NCBI GenBank assembly: GCA_017551905.1
Contig: JAFZKK010000010.1
Span: 1-46,469 of the forward strand
DNA length: 46,469 nt
Direction: 5' to 3'
Source of the DNA: Salinivirgaceae bacterium
GTDB taxonomy: Bacteria; Bacteroidota; Bacteroidia; Bacteroidales; SZUA-534
How positions within the stretch are numbered: the first letter of the stretch is position 1; each line of letters begins with the position of its first letter. Shown here piece after piece: positions 16,846 to 24,805 of this stretch. Position numbers and translations under genes: made by a program. Below the pieces are notes generated by a model. It saw only the letters and a list, made by a program, of their open reading frames with translations, was not told where the DNA came from and made no database searches.

Positions 16846-16901
16846 AAATCAAAAAGATATAATTACCATAACATTGCAACCAAGTTGCACCGGGCGCGTC
16901 A

Positions 16902-16909
16902 TACTTTTG
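16902..16909 (+). promoter_or_regulatory. Candidate -7 box for CDF exporter
   Basis: TACTTTTG fits TAnnTTTG and lies 30 bases upstream of the ATG at 16940. No convincing -33 box was seen at 19-21 bases upstream. Confidence 0.45.
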
Positions 16910-16939
16910 TTTCCGAAAGAATTTTAAAAACGAGTAATT

Positions 16940-17986
16940 ATGGAAACTGAAAACACAAACGAAATGGAGTTGCACCACCACCATCATCACTATGATGAGG
17001 ACGGTGAGCACGAGCATCATCATCACCACCATCATCACTATGATGAAGACGGTGAACACGAACATCACCATCATCATCACGATGGCGAGCATCATCACCA
17101 CCACCATCATCACAGCCACGACTTGAAGTCGCTCAACTCGGCGTTCATTGTGGGCATAATGCTCAACGTGCTGTTTGTGGTGGCCGAAGCCATTGCCGGC
17201 TGGGTGAGCAACTCGATGGGCCTTCTGGCCGACGCGGGCCACAACCTGAGCGATGTGGCGAGTCTGCTGCTGGCGCTCGTCGCCTTCCGAATGGCCAAAC
17301 GCAGTGCCTCGCGCCGCTACACCTACGGCTACAAGAAAAGCACCGTCCTGGTGTCGCTGTTCAACGCCGTAATTCTTATGGTGGCCGTAGTAGTGATTGT
17401 GTATGAGAGCGTTGAGCAACTGCTGAACCCCGAGCCTGTGGGCGGCAAGGTGATTATTATCACTGCGGCTATCGGTGTGGTTATCAATGGCTTGACGGCT
17501 TATCTGTTTATTGATAAGAAAGACAAGGACCTGAACGTGAAGGGCGCCTACCTGCATATGGCCGCCGACGCGCTGGTATCGGTTGGCGTGGTCATCTCGG
17601 GCGTGGTGATTTACTTCACCGGCTGGTATTTCATCGATGCCATCATCGGCCTGACGGTGGCTGTCATCATCATCGTCTCGACTTGGGATTTGCTGAAAGA
17701 CAGTCTGCGCCTTGCTTTGGACGGCGTTCCGGCATCAATCGACACGCTGCGGCTCACCACCGACATTTGCAAGATTGACGGCGTTGAAGAGATTCACCAC
17801 CTACACGTGTGGGCTATCAGCACCACCGAAACGGCCGCCACGGCTCACGTCGTAACGAGCAATATGCCCGAAATGCAGCGCATCAAAACCGAAATCAAGC
17901 ACACAATGGCTGATTTTGGCATCGGCCACGCCACGCTTGAGTTTGAGGAAACGGGGTGCGAGTGCGGCGAGCACGACCATTGCTGA
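16940..17986 (+). CDS. Cation diffusion facilitator (zinc exporter) with polyhistidine N-terminal tail
   Basis: The 348-residue protein joins an unusual N-terminal tail (residues 1-61) to a CDF transporter. The tail has four histidine runs of 6, 8, 6 and 8, separated by acidic YDEDGEHE, YDEDGEHE and DGE spacers, giving about 31 histidines. The transporter has six helices, with HNLSD in helix 2 and HMAAD in helix 5, the HxxxD pairs that bind Zn2+ in ZitB/ZnT-type members. A C-terminal cytoplasmic domain follows, containing HHLHVWAIS and ending in CECGEHDHC. It probably exports Zn2+ (or Co2+/Ni2+) from the cytoplasm, with the tail acting as a metal sensor or buffer. It follows mgtE but appears to have its own promoter and terminator. 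Confidence 0.93.
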   Translation: METENTNEMELHHHHHHYDEDGEHEHHHHHHHHYDEDGEHEHHHHHHDGEHHHHHHHHSHDLKSLNSAFIVGIMLNVLFVVAEAIAGWVSNSMGLLADAGHNLSDVASLLLALVAFRMAKRSASRRYTYGYKKSTVLVSLFNAVILMVAVVVIVYESVEQLLNPEPVGGKVIIITAAIGVVINGLTAYLFIDKKDKDLNVKGAYLHMAADALVSVGVVISGVVIYFTGWYFIDAIIGLTVAVIIIVSTWDLLKDSLRLALDGVPASIDTLRLTTDICKIDGVEEIHHLHVWAISTTETAATAHVVTSNMPEMQRIKTEIKHTMADFGIGHATLEFEETGCECGEHDHC

Positions 17987-17990
17987 CGGT

Positions 17991-18018
17991 GCAGAGACGT
18001 GGCACGCCGCGTCTGTAC
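17991..18018. repeat. Palindromic GTAGAGACGCG-type interspersed repeat
   Basis: GCAGAGACGTGGCACGCCGC followed by GTCTGTAC forms an imperfect inverted repeat just after the CDF stop codon. A related sequence with a different centre lies inside the gene at 29768 (29844-29871), and a partial copy lies at about 185-213. It looks like a REP-like family dispersed in this genome. Confidence 0.6.
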
Positions 18019-18025
18019 AAAATAT

Positions 18026-18064
18026 AAATCGGATAATCGAGCGACATCGGTTATCCGATTTTTC
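18026..18064 (+). terminator. Rho-independent terminator after CDF gene
   Basis: AAATCGGATAA (18026-18036) pairs with TTATCCGATTT (18051-18061) around a 14-base loop and continues into TTT. It separates the CDF gene from guaB. Confidence 0.8.
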
Positions 18065-18163
18065 CGTTTAAATAGCGCAAAAAAATCCGCAGGTGTCGGT
18101 CGAAAAAACGAGCTAATTCCGTATCATTGCAAAATTTTTTTTCAAAGAAAAAGACGAATCAAT

Positions 18164-19657
18164 ATGGCAAAGATTTTCAACGACGTATCAAGGACATTTG
18201 GCGAGTTCCTGCTCATTCCGGGCCTGACAACCAAACAGTGCATTCCAACAAACGTGTCGCTTCGCACACCGCTGGTGAAATTCAAAAAGGGCGAAGAGTC
18301 GGCAATCAACCTCAACATTCCGTTCGTTTCGGCCATTATGCAGTCGGTTTCCGACTCGGGGCTGGCCATCGAGCTTGCGCGGAACGGCGGCCTGTCGTTC
18401 ATCTTTGGGTCGCAACCCATTGAGTCACAAGCTGAAATGGTGCGTCGCGTGAAGAAATTCAAAGCTGGATTCGTCACAAGCGACTCGAACCTTAAACCCG
18501 ACAACACGCTGTACGATGTGCTCGACCTCATTCAACGCACCGGTCACTCGACCATCGGCGTGACCGACGACGGGACACCCAACGGCCGCCTGCTGGGTAT
18601 GATTACAAGCCGCGACTACCGCACCGACAAGGACGACCTGAACGACAAGGTGGCCGTGCATATGACGCCGTTCGACAAGCTGACCGTTGGCAAACTGGGC
18701 ATCTCGCTGTCTGACGCCAACCAACTCATTTGGGACAACAAGCTGAACACGCTGCCGATTATCGATGAAAATCAGAAACTTATGTACTTCGTCTTCCGCA
18801 AGGACCACGACAGTCACCACGATAACCCCAACGAGCTTTCGGACTCGAACAAGAAGTTGCTTGTGGGCGCCGGTATCAACACCCGCGACTATGAGCAGCG
18901 CGTGCCCGCACTTGTCGAAGCTGGCGCCGATGTGCTCTGCATCGACTCGTCGGACGGCTACTCGGAATGGCAGCTCGAGACGCTGAAATGGATTAAATCG
19001 AAATACGGCGACACAGTGAAGGTTGGCGCTGGCAATATTGTTGATAAAGAGGGATTTGACTATCTGGTTGCAGCTGGGGCCGATTTCATCAAGATTGGTA
19101 TCGGCGGCGGCTCAATCTGCATCACCCGCGAGCAGAAGGGCATCGGGCGCGGTCAGGCCACTGCTGTGATGGATGTGGCTGCAGCCCGCGATGAATATTT
19201 CAAAAAGACAGGCATTTACATTCCAATCTGTTCCGACGGCGGCATTGTGCAGGACTATCATATGGTGCTGGCACTGGCTATGGGCGCCGATTTCCTAATG
19301 ATGGGCCGCTACTTCGCCCGCTTCGATGAGTCACCGACCAAGAAGCTGACCATCGGCAACCGCATTGTGAAGGAATACTGGGGCGAGGGCTCGAACCGCG
19401 CCAAAAACTGGCAGCGCTACGATATGGGCGGCGCCGCAGCTCTTAAATTTGAGGAAGGCGTTGACAGCTACGTGCCTTACGCCGGTAAGATGAAGGACAA
19501 CCTTGCCCTGACGCTCGGCAAAATCCGCGCCACAATGTGCAGCTGCGGTTCGCTGTCAATCAAAGAGTTGCAGCAGAACGCCAAAATCACCGTCGTTTCG
19601 TCGACATCAATCATCGAGGGCGGTGCACACGATGTGATTCTGAAAGAGCAGAATTAG
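18164..19657 (+). CDS. guaB: IMP dehydrogenase
   Basis: The 497-residue enzyme oxidises IMP to XMP with NAD+, the first committed step to GMP. It forms a TIM barrel with an inserted CBS pair at about residues 95-215. The catalytic loop is [13 protein letters not shown] with the active cysteine at residue 319, followed by [11 protein letters not shown] and the flap region near [12 protein letters not shown] chose the ATG at 18164 because the product then begins [20 protein letters not shown] as in related Bacteroidetes enzymes. An upstream in-frame ATG at 17999 would add 55 residues encoded by the repeat and terminator of the previous gene, which is not credible. The enzyme is cytoplasmic and followed by its own terminator. 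Confidence 0.95.
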   Translation: MAKIFNDVSRTFGEFLLIPGLTTKQCIPTNVSLRTPLVKFKKGEESAINLNIPFVSAIMQSVSDSGLAIELARNGGLSFIFGSQPIESQAEMVRRVKKFKAGFVTSDSNLKPDNTLYDVLDLIQRTGHSTIGVTDDGTPNGRLLGMITSRDYRTDKDDLNDKVAVHMTPFDKLTVGKLGISLSDANQLIWDNKLNTLPIIDENQKLMYFVFRKDHDSHHDNPNELSDSNKKLLVGAGINTRDYEQRVPALVEAGADVLCIDSSDGYSEWQLETLKWIKSKYGDTVKVGAGNIVDKEGFDYLVAAGADFIKIGIGGGSICITREQKGIGRGQATAVMDVAAARDEYFKKTGIYIPICSDGGIVQDYHMVLALAMGADFLMMGRYFARFDESPTKKLTIGNRIVKEYWGEGSNRAKNWQRYDMGGAAALKFEEGVDSYVPYAGKMKDNLALTLGKIRATMCSCGSLSIKELQQNAKITVVSSTSIIEGGAHDVILKEQN

Positions 19658-19679
19658 TTTTAAGTTGTTTATAATTAGG

Positions 19680-19709
19680 CAAAAGGCAGTCGTTTGCGGC
19701 TGCCTTTTG
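19680..19709 (+). terminator. Terminator after guaB
   Basis: CAAAAGGCAG (19680-19689) pairs with CTGCCTTTTG (19700-19709) around a 10-base loop, 22 bases after the guaB stop. Confidence 0.8.
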
Positions 19710-19750
19710 TTGTTTGTGGTGGAAAACCTTGTTGCCCACTACGCCTCAAC

Positions 19751-19787
19751 AAAAAAAGGTCGGTAGCACTGCGCCACCGACCTTTTT
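19751..19787 (-). terminator. Terminator after SPFH lipoprotein gene
   Basis: AAAAAGGTCGGT (to 19764) pairs with ACCGACCTTTTT (19776-19787). On the minus strand it ends in a seven-T tract, 19 bases after the stop of the gene at 19806. It could also back up the guaB terminator on the other strand. Confidence 0.8.
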
Positions 19788-19805
19788 ATAGTATTCTCAA
19801 CGTTA

Positions 19806-20624
19806 TTATTTTCCGTTAGTATTCAAGTTAATCATCGGAATGTTGTTGCCGCCTGTGTAAACGGGCAGTTTGCCGTCCCAGCGCTCAAGGGCGTATTGCT
19901 GAACCAAAAGCGAGTTCAAGCTGGCAGCCACTGTGCGGTTGTAGTAAGCCTCACCGTCAGCTTTGATTTTCAAGGCTTTAGCCTCACCTTCGGCCTGTGC
20001 AATGGCTATTTTTGCCTGAGCCTCAGCTTTCTTCACTTCGTTCTCAGCCTTCAAACTCTCCTGAATGGCGTTGTTCTTAGCCTCGATTGCTGCCGACAAC
20101 GATGCCGGCGGTGTTATTTGAGACGTGAATTCTGATATCAAAAAGCCCTCTTGCATCAGCGAGCTATCGAGCATAACGCGCACCTCAGCTTCAAATTTGG
20201 CACGGCTGGCCATAAGTTCGTCCGATGTGTAGCGGTTGGCTGTGATACGATAGGCGTCGTAGATGACAGTTTTCATATAGCCGTCCTCTATCTTCCGCAA
20301 ATCGACACGATATTTGGCGAAAATCTTCACCACTTTGTCGCGCCGAACCTGATAAGCCAGGCGCGGGTCCATTTTGAACACAGCGGCATCTTTGGTCGTA
20401 ACGGTAAATGGCGCATAATCAACACGCTGAATATTAACTGGATAGCTGTAAACCGATGTTGTGATGGGGTTGTAAAGCACCCAACCGGTAATAGGCACAG
20501 CCTGCAGCTCACCTTGTTCGGTTACCGAAAATTTTTTGAACTTGATTCCTGCCTCTGAAGAATCGACAACTGCGCAGCTTGTAAACGTGGCTGCAACTGT
20601 CAGTAATAATAACAAACGTTTCAT
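19806..20624 (-). CDS. SPFH/prohibitin-like lipoprotein
   Basis: The 272-residue protein has a lipoprotein signal peptide with lipobox TSCA (cysteine about residue 17) followed by an SPFH/Band-7 domain (about 22-185). The C-terminal helix, about 190-230, is rich in A/E/K/Q (KAEAQAKIAIAQAEGEAKAL), as in prohibitins and stomatins. SPFH proteins form large membrane-tethered rings or cages. Here tethering would be by a lipid anchor rather than a membrane helix, which would place the protein in the periplasm or at the outer membrane. The substrate or partner (often FtsH or a NfeD protein) is not nearby. It follows the nitroreductase gene by 53 bases on the same strand. Confidence 0.85.
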   Translation of the reverse strand: MKRLLLLLTVAATFTSCAVVDSSEAGIKFKKFSVTEQGELQAVPITGWVLYNPITTSVYSYPVNIQRVDYAPFTVTTKDAAVFKMDPRLAYQVRRDKVVKIFAKYRVDLRKIEDGYMKTVIYDAYRITANRYTSDELMASRAKFEAEVRVMLDSSLMQEGFLISEFTSQITPPASLSAAIEAKNNAIQESLKAENEVKKAEAQAKIAIAQAEGEAKALKIKADGEAYYNRTVAASLNSLLVQQYALERWDGKLPVYTGGNNIPMINLNTNGK

Positions 20625-20677
20625 CTTATTAAGTTTTAAGTTATTTAGTTATAAGTTTTCTGTTTACGTTATTTAGA

Positions 20678-21298
20678 TTATTCAATTACTCTGTAATTCT
20701 CCGGCTTCCATTTGTCTTTTGGCGTCGGATTTTCAGCCGGATGACCGATAGCGATAAAGCATAACACCTCCTGATTCTCAGGAATATCGAGCAATGTGCG
20801 GGCTTTTTGGACACGATTAGGGTCGGGTGATATACCCATCCATACGGCACCAAGGCCAAGCGCATGAGCCGCAAGCAGGATGTTCTCGGTAGCTGCCGAG
20901 CAGTCGTGAATCCAGAAGTCGCGAGCAACACCGTCAAGAGTTTTGGTCATATCGCCACACACGGCAATCACACAGGCCGCACCAGCCGCCGCACGCGACG
21001 GACCAATGGAGTCGGCAATCTCTTTCAGTTTGGCGCGGTTCTTGACAACCACAAACTTCCACGGTTGTTTATTCACCGCCGACGGCGCCGCCATTCCGGC
21101 ACGCAGCATGGTCTCAATTTGCGCATCAGTCACTGGTTCATCGGTATACGAGCGAACACTGGTGCGCGTCATAATATTATTGATGACAGCAGCTGACGAA
21201 TCAATAGCAGGTAAAGGATTGCTGCAGGTAAGTATCTTAATTATAGCAAATAACAAAGCTATCGATAAAATTCCAATGATTAATGGTTGTGCTTTCAT
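20678..21298 (-). CDS. Nitroreductase-family flavoprotein with N-terminal membrane anchor
   Basis: The 206-residue protein starts with a hydrophobic helix (LIIGILSIALLFAIIKIL, about residues 6-23) and then shows the nitroreductase fold. RTSVRSYTDEPV provides the FMN phosphate-contact arginines, AAPSAVNKQPWKFVVV follows, and LGLGAVWMGISP and FIAIGHPAENPTPKDKW lie towards the end. Family members reduce nitro compounds, quinones or flavins with NAD(P)H. Membrane or periplasmic placement is unusual and could point to a role near respiratory or ferredoxin-linked electron transfer. The helix might instead be an uncleaved signal. The gene lies upstream of the SPFH lipoprotein. Confidence 0.88.
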   Translation of the reverse strand: MKAQPLIIGILSIALLFAIIKILTCSNPLPAIDSSAAVINNIMTRTSVRSYTDEPVTDAQIETMLRAGMAAPSAVNKQPWKFVVVKNRAKLKEIADSIGPSRAAAGAACVIAVCGDMTKTLDGVARDFWIHDCSAATENILLAAHALGLGAVWMGISPDPNRVQKARTLLDIPENQEVLCFIAIGHPAENPTPKDKWKPENYRVIE

Positions 21299-21698
21299 AA
21301 TGATTCTGTTTTATATTGATAATGAATAATATATCCTGTTTTCTTTTTTCGCTGACAATGACGGTTTCGACATCAAATCAGCTTTTACAAATATAATAAT
21401 GTGTGATTTACACATTCAGATTAAAGAATGATATTTGTGTTTTTTTCATAAATATTTGATTGACTTGCAATTTACGTATGCGATAATGAAATCAAGCGTT
21501 TTTTGCTCCTTGTAGGCTTCAGATTCACACCTATAATATATATATGCAACCTGATTGTGGAACGAAGTGAAATCGGCAAGCGGTCAACTTCAGTAATTAG
21601 CGCCGACAGCATCGGTTTAACAAAAAGTGAATAAATTAGCGGCTTGCAATCCAACAACAGCGGCGGATAATATTACTTTTACCAACAAATTTGATGTT
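21299..21698. other. Intergenic region with divergent upstream sequences
   Basis: These 400 bases separate the nitroreductase gene (minus) from the MORN-repeat gene (plus). Apart from the inverted repeat at 21398-21416 I see AT-rich DNA, a T7 run at about 21440 and no credible small gene. A GTG-initiated extension of the downstream frame from 21627 is open but carries no recognisable coding signal. Confidence 0.4.
21398..21416. promoter_or_regulatory. Perfect inverted repeat, candidate operator
   Basis: AATGTGT-GATTT-ACACATT has 7-base arms with a 5-base spacer, the size and symmetry of a site for a dimeric regulator. TGTG...CACA recalls sites for CRP/FNR-type proteins, though the spacing is not the exact CRP arrangement. 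It lies 100 bases upstream of the nitroreductase start and 283 bases upstream of the MORN gene. Confidence 0.45.
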
Positions 21699-22511
21699 AT
21701 GAAATTACGTTTGTTTATTGTTATATCGCTGATACTGACCACGATGGCGGGTGTTGCTCAAAATGTGGGGCAGGAAGGCGACACATTGCTTAACTATACC
21801 GATATCAACGGATTGAAGCAAGGACGGTGGGTGAAAAAATATCCCAACGGACAAAAAAAATACGAAGCCTATTTTGTCGACAACAATCCGGTAGGCGAGC
21901 TGAAACGCTACGACAGCTACGGTAATCTCTATGCATCGCTCAACTACGCCACCGACGGACACTCTGCCGACGCCAAATTCTTTCATCGCAGCGGAAAAGT
22001 CAGTGCCACAGGCAAATACTACGACAACGAGAAAGACAGCATCTGGCTTTATTATTCCGACAACGGCGACCTTTATCTGCAAGAATCGTATAAACGCGGT
22101 GTGAAAGACGGGCTTTTCGTTCAGTACACATCGGAGCATAAAAAGCTTGAGGAGATAAACTGGAAAGACGGTGAGAAGCACGGCAAATGGCGCAAATACT
22201 ACCCCACCGGCGGCACACTCATGTTCGAGGTCAACTACGACCACGGCAAGCTGAACGGCGAGGGACTTGTCTATCATTCAAACGGCAAGCTCAACAAGAA
22301 AGGCAAATACGTCAACGACCTGATGGAAGGCTCATGGCTCATTTTCGACGAGCGCGGCAACTACAAAAAGCAATATGTCTATAAGCACGGACGCTGTCCT
22401 GAACTCGACGAGGAGAATAACCGCACCATTAACGAGCTTGAGAAACAGAAAAACCAACTCGATGACCCCGCACACCACTGGGGCGACCCGACTTGGCTTA
22501 TGAAAAATTAG
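21699..22511 (+). CDS. Secreted MORN-repeat protein
   Basis: The 270-residue protein has a signal peptide (MKLRLFIVISLILTTMAGVAQ) and then about six MORN-type repeats of 20-24 residues such as GLKQGRWVKKYPNGQKKYEA, GKLNGEGLVYHSNGKLNKKG and MEGSWLIFDERGNYKK. These repeats also occur in the family annotated as YwqK-like antitoxins. Because a signal peptide is present and no toxin is nearby, an antitoxin role is unlikely here. The protein probably acts in the periplasm or at the surface, but its partner is not known. I chose the ATG at 21699 because it starts the signal peptide. The mnmA start is 19 bases downstream, so the two are likely cotranscribed. Confidence 0.85.
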   Translation: MKLRLFIVISLILTTMAGVAQNVGQEGDTLLNYTDINGLKQGRWVKKYPNGQKKYEAYFVDNNPVGELKRYDSYGNLYASLNYATDGHSADAKFFHRSGKVSATGKYYDNEKDSIWLYYSDNGDLYLQESYKRGVKDGLFVQYTSEHKKLEEINWKDGEKHGKWRKYYPTGGTLMFEVNYDHGKLNGEGLVYHSNGKLNKKGKYVNDLMEGSWLIFDERGNYKKQYVYKHGRCPELDEENNRTINELEKQKNQLDDPAHHWGDPTWLMKN

Positions 22512-22530
22512 CACAAACCTCGACTTCCCG

Positions 22531-23631
22531 ATGTCAGAAAAAGTCCTAATGGCGATGAGTGGTGGCATTGACAGCACCATGGCAGCTGTGCTTCTGATTG
22601 AGCAAGGCTATCAGCTCGAAGGTGTCACGTTCCGTTCGTGGGACAGCATTTCAAAAGCCTGCATGGAGCGCGAAACGGGCTGTTGTTCTGTCGATTCGAT
22701 ATTCGAGGCCAAACACATTGCCGACAGCCTCGGGTTCCGGCATCAGATACTCGACATCCGCGAGCTTTTCAAGGAAAAAGTCATAGGCAATTTCATTAGC
22801 GAGTATATGCGCGGACGCACGCCAAACCCGTGTGTGGTGTGCAACAAATACATAAAATGGGGCGCGCTCGTCGAACTTGCCGACAAACTTGACTGTCAAT
22901 ATATTGCAACAGGCCATTATGCACAGATTGGCTGCGACGAGGGGCGCTATTACATAAAAAAAGGCCTCGACGCAACCAAAGACCAGTCGTATTTCCTTTG
23001 GCAGCTGTCGCAGGAGAATCTGCGGCGCACAATATTTCCGCTCGGCACATTCACCAAGCAACAAGTGCGGCAAATGGCAGCCGAACACGGCTATGTCAAA
23101 CTGTCAAAGAAACGCGAGTCGCAGGAGATTTGCTTTGTGCCCGATAACAACTATCGCAATTTTCTTCACGACAATTCGCCTGAATATCTGAATGTTCCGG
23201 CTGGCGACTTCATCAGCACCGACGGACGTGTTCTGGGGCGGCACAAAGGCTATCCCAACTACACCATCGGGCAGCGCAAAGGCTTGCAGATAGCACTCGG
23301 CCAGCCAATGTATGTTACAAACATCAATGCGGAAAACAACACCGTCACGCTTGGCACCAAAGATGACTTGCTCTGCAACACCGTTTATGTGTCGGACTGC
23401 AATCTAATGAAAATCAGCAATATCGATAAGCCATTGCGGGCATTGGTGCGCATCAGATACCGCAGCAAAGGTGGAATGGCCACCATTGAGCCAGCCGGCA
23501 AAGGGCTCCGGATAACCTTCGACGAGCCTATCGACTCCGTTACCCCCGGACAATCGGCTGTTTTTTATCAAGATAACGACCTGATAGGCGGCGGAATAAT
23601 CGACAATTATCAACAAAATAGGTGTGAATAA
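22531..23631 (+). CDS. mnmA: tRNA-specific 2-thiouridylase
   Basis: The 366-residue enzyme installs the 2-thio group on U34 of tRNA-Glu, -Gln and -Lys using ATP and a persulfide sulfur relay. The PP-loop SGGIDS is at residues 10-15. The catalytic cysteines are C101 in NPCVVCN and C201 in QEICFVP, and the central GHYA and IGQRKGL motifs are present. Length and order match MnmA. It is the second gene after the MORN-repeat protein. It ends 75 bases before the SiaB-like gene, which has its own -7 box. The neighbouring CXXC C104 is conserved in the family. Confidence 0.96.
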   Translation: MSEKVLMAMSGGIDSTMAAVLLIEQGYQLEGVTFRSWDSISKACMERETGCCSVDSIFEAKHIADSLGFRHQILDIRELFKEKVIGNFISEYMRGRTPNPCVVCNKYIKWGALVELADKLDCQYIATGHYAQIGCDEGRYYIKKGLDATKDQSYFLWQLSQENLRRTIFPLGTFTKQQVRQMAAEHGYVKLSKKRESQEICFVPDNNYRNFLHDNSPEYLNVPAGDFISTDGRVLGRHKGYPNYTIGQRKGLQIALGQPMYVTNINAENNTVTLGTKDDLLCNTVYVSDCNLMKISNIDKPLRALVRIRYRSKGGMATIEPAGKGLRITFDEPIDSVTPGQSAVFYQDNDLIGGGIIDNYQQNRCE

Positions 23632-23673
23632 CAAAATCTGATTTCTTGCACACATTATTAGAATAGCTTTTTA

Positions 23674-23681
23674 TATATTTG
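23674..23681 (+). promoter_or_regulatory. Candidate -7 box for SiaB-like gene
   Basis: TATATTTG is a perfect TAnnTTTG match, 25 bases upstream of the ATG at 23707. The nearest TTG is 25 bases upstream of it, so the -33 element is not convincing. Confidence 0.5.
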
Positions 23682-23706
23682 CGATTGTACAAATAAGATT
23701 GCGCAA

Positions 23707-24255
23707 ATGCTCATGTCTTCTGAAATTGACAGATGGTATCGAAAAGTGGCCGATGGCGACGTTATTTTCCTTTTCAAGGGGGAAATCACCACTCCACTTA
23801 TTGTGCAGGCGCTTGACGTTGTTGAGCAACAGCTTGAGCACACTGCCACCACTATCAAAAAGAAGATATACAATGTTTTAATAGAATGTATGCAGAACGT
23901 TTTTCATCATTCGGCAACAACTCCAATTATTGATGGCGAAAATTTTTGCGGAAAAGTCGGAGTTTGCTTATTATTGCGTTCTGTAAACGCGTTCCATGTA
24001 ATAACGGGAAACTATGTCGCACCAAGCCAGCAAACGAAGCTGACTGAGCGCCTCAACAAGATAAACTCGCTTGACCGCGACGGCTTGAAGGAGCTGTACA
24101 AGAACATTCTTGACAAGGAAGGCTTTTCGGAGAAAGGCGGCGGCGGACTTGGATTTGTTGATATTGCACGGAAATCGAACAGTAAATTAAATTACCAGTT
24201 TTTAAATGGTAGTAATAATTATAATTTTTTTACTTTAGACATCGCTTTAAATTGA
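23707..24255 (+). CDS. SiaB-like kinase (DUF6272 family)
   Basis: The 182-residue protein resembles the SiaB-type GHKL ATPases that act as kinase of SiaC. An N-box like NVLIECMQNVFHH (about residues 57-68, with E60 and N64) supplies Mg/ATP contacts. A glycine-rich lid/G-box EKGGGGLGFVDIARKS lies at about 142-157. In Pseudomonas, SiaB phosphorylates SiaC on a Thr and the phosphatase SiaA reverses this. Here the next gene 24 bases downstream encodes a SiaC-like protein, so the pair fits the known partnership. No phosphatase or diguanylate cyclase is adjacent. An alternative start at codon 3 is possible. Confidence 0.82.
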   Translation: MLMSSEIDRWYRKVADGDVIFLFKGEITTPLIVQALDVVEQQLEHTATTIKKKIYNVLIECMQNVFHHSATTPIIDGENFCGKVGVCLLLRSVNAFHVITGNYVAPSQQTKLTERLNKINSLDRDGLKELYKNILDKEGFSEKGGGGLGFVDIARKSNSKLNYQFLNGSNNYNFFTLDIALN

Positions 24256-24279
24256 TAAAACTTATTTAATACTAATAAA

Positions 24280-24657
24280 ATGGAACCTATTTCAATTATC
24301 GGAACACCAAAAACTCCAACTGTTACTTTTGAATCGAACGGTAAACTCGAAATCAAAGGTCGTTCAATTCCAGAAAACTCTGTTGAATTCTACAAACCAA
24401 TGGTTGACTGGCTGGAACAATATCTTTCGTCGCCGGCTCCGCTTACCGAAATGTCAATGAAACTTGAGTACTTCAACACAAGTAGCTCGAAGTGCATCCT
24501 TGACGTGTTCAAGAAACTGGAGGCCATCTACAAAAGTGGCAACGAAGTGGTAATCCTTTGGTATTACGAGGAGGAAGATGATGATATGCTTGAGGCTGGC
24601 GAAGACTACCAGTCTATCATCAAAGTGCCGTTCAAGATGGTTGAAATGACAGAGTAA
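24280..24657 (+). CDS. SiaC-like regulatory phosphoprotein (DUF1987)
   Basis: The 125-residue protein fits the DUF1987/SiaC family in size and in the segments KTPTVTFESNGKLEIKGRSI, YFNTSSSKCILDVFK and NEVVILWYYEEEDDDMLEAGED. In SiaC the phosphorylated residue is a threonine in an equivalent N-T-S-S-S stretch, here T67 or S68 in NTSSSK. Unphosphorylated SiaC in Pseudomonas activates a diguanylate cyclase. No GGDEF protein is found in this window, so the target here is unknown. The gene is very likely cotranscribed with the SiaB-like gene and is followed by a terminator. Confidence 0.82.
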   Translation: MEPISIIGTPKTPTVTFESNGKLEIKGRSIPENSVEFYKPMVDWLEQYLSSPAPLTEMSMKLEYFNTSSSKCILDVFKKLEAIYKSGNEVVILWYYEEEDDDMLEAGEDYQSIIKVPFKMVEMTE

Positions 24658-24685
24658 AATGTCTGCTGACTTTTGAAGAAACTGG

Positions 24686-24716
24686 CCTTGCCGCCATTGG
24701 CGGTGAGGTCTTTTTT
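24686..24716 (+). terminator. Terminator after SiaC-like gene
   Basis: CCTTGCCGCC (24686-24695) pairs with GGCGGTGAGG (24699-24708; includes G-T pairs) around ATT, followed by TCTTTTTT. It separates the SiaB/SiaC pair from the downstream hybrid kinase gene. Confidence 0.8.
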
Positions 24717-24805
24717 GTTCATACCGAAACGCAGATATTTTGAGTTTGTCATTCAAAATCAATGATTTTTAGCGGTAAAACGCTTGCGCTAATCATTCTT
24801 GCCTG

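Noticed and set aside
16973..17113. Regular repeats that might suggest a CRISPR array or a microsatellite
   Set aside because: They encode the histidine runs of an intact transporter and there are no unique spacers.
16817..17557. A 246-codon frame on the minus strand with long methionine/valine runs
   Set aside because: The runs are the antisense reading of the CAT/CAC histidine codons in the CDF tail.
17999..18163. Longer start for IMP dehydrogenase
   Set aside because: The extension is coded by a repeat and the terminator of the CDF gene and is not part of the enzyme family.
21627..21698. N-terminal extension of the MORN-repeat protein from a GTG
   Set aside because: It would bury the signal peptide 24 residues inside the protein.
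21699..22511. Toxin-antitoxin antitoxin assignment for the MORN protein
   Set aside because: The protein has a signal peptide and there is no small toxin gene nearby; the YwqK antitoxin label rests only on the shared repeat.
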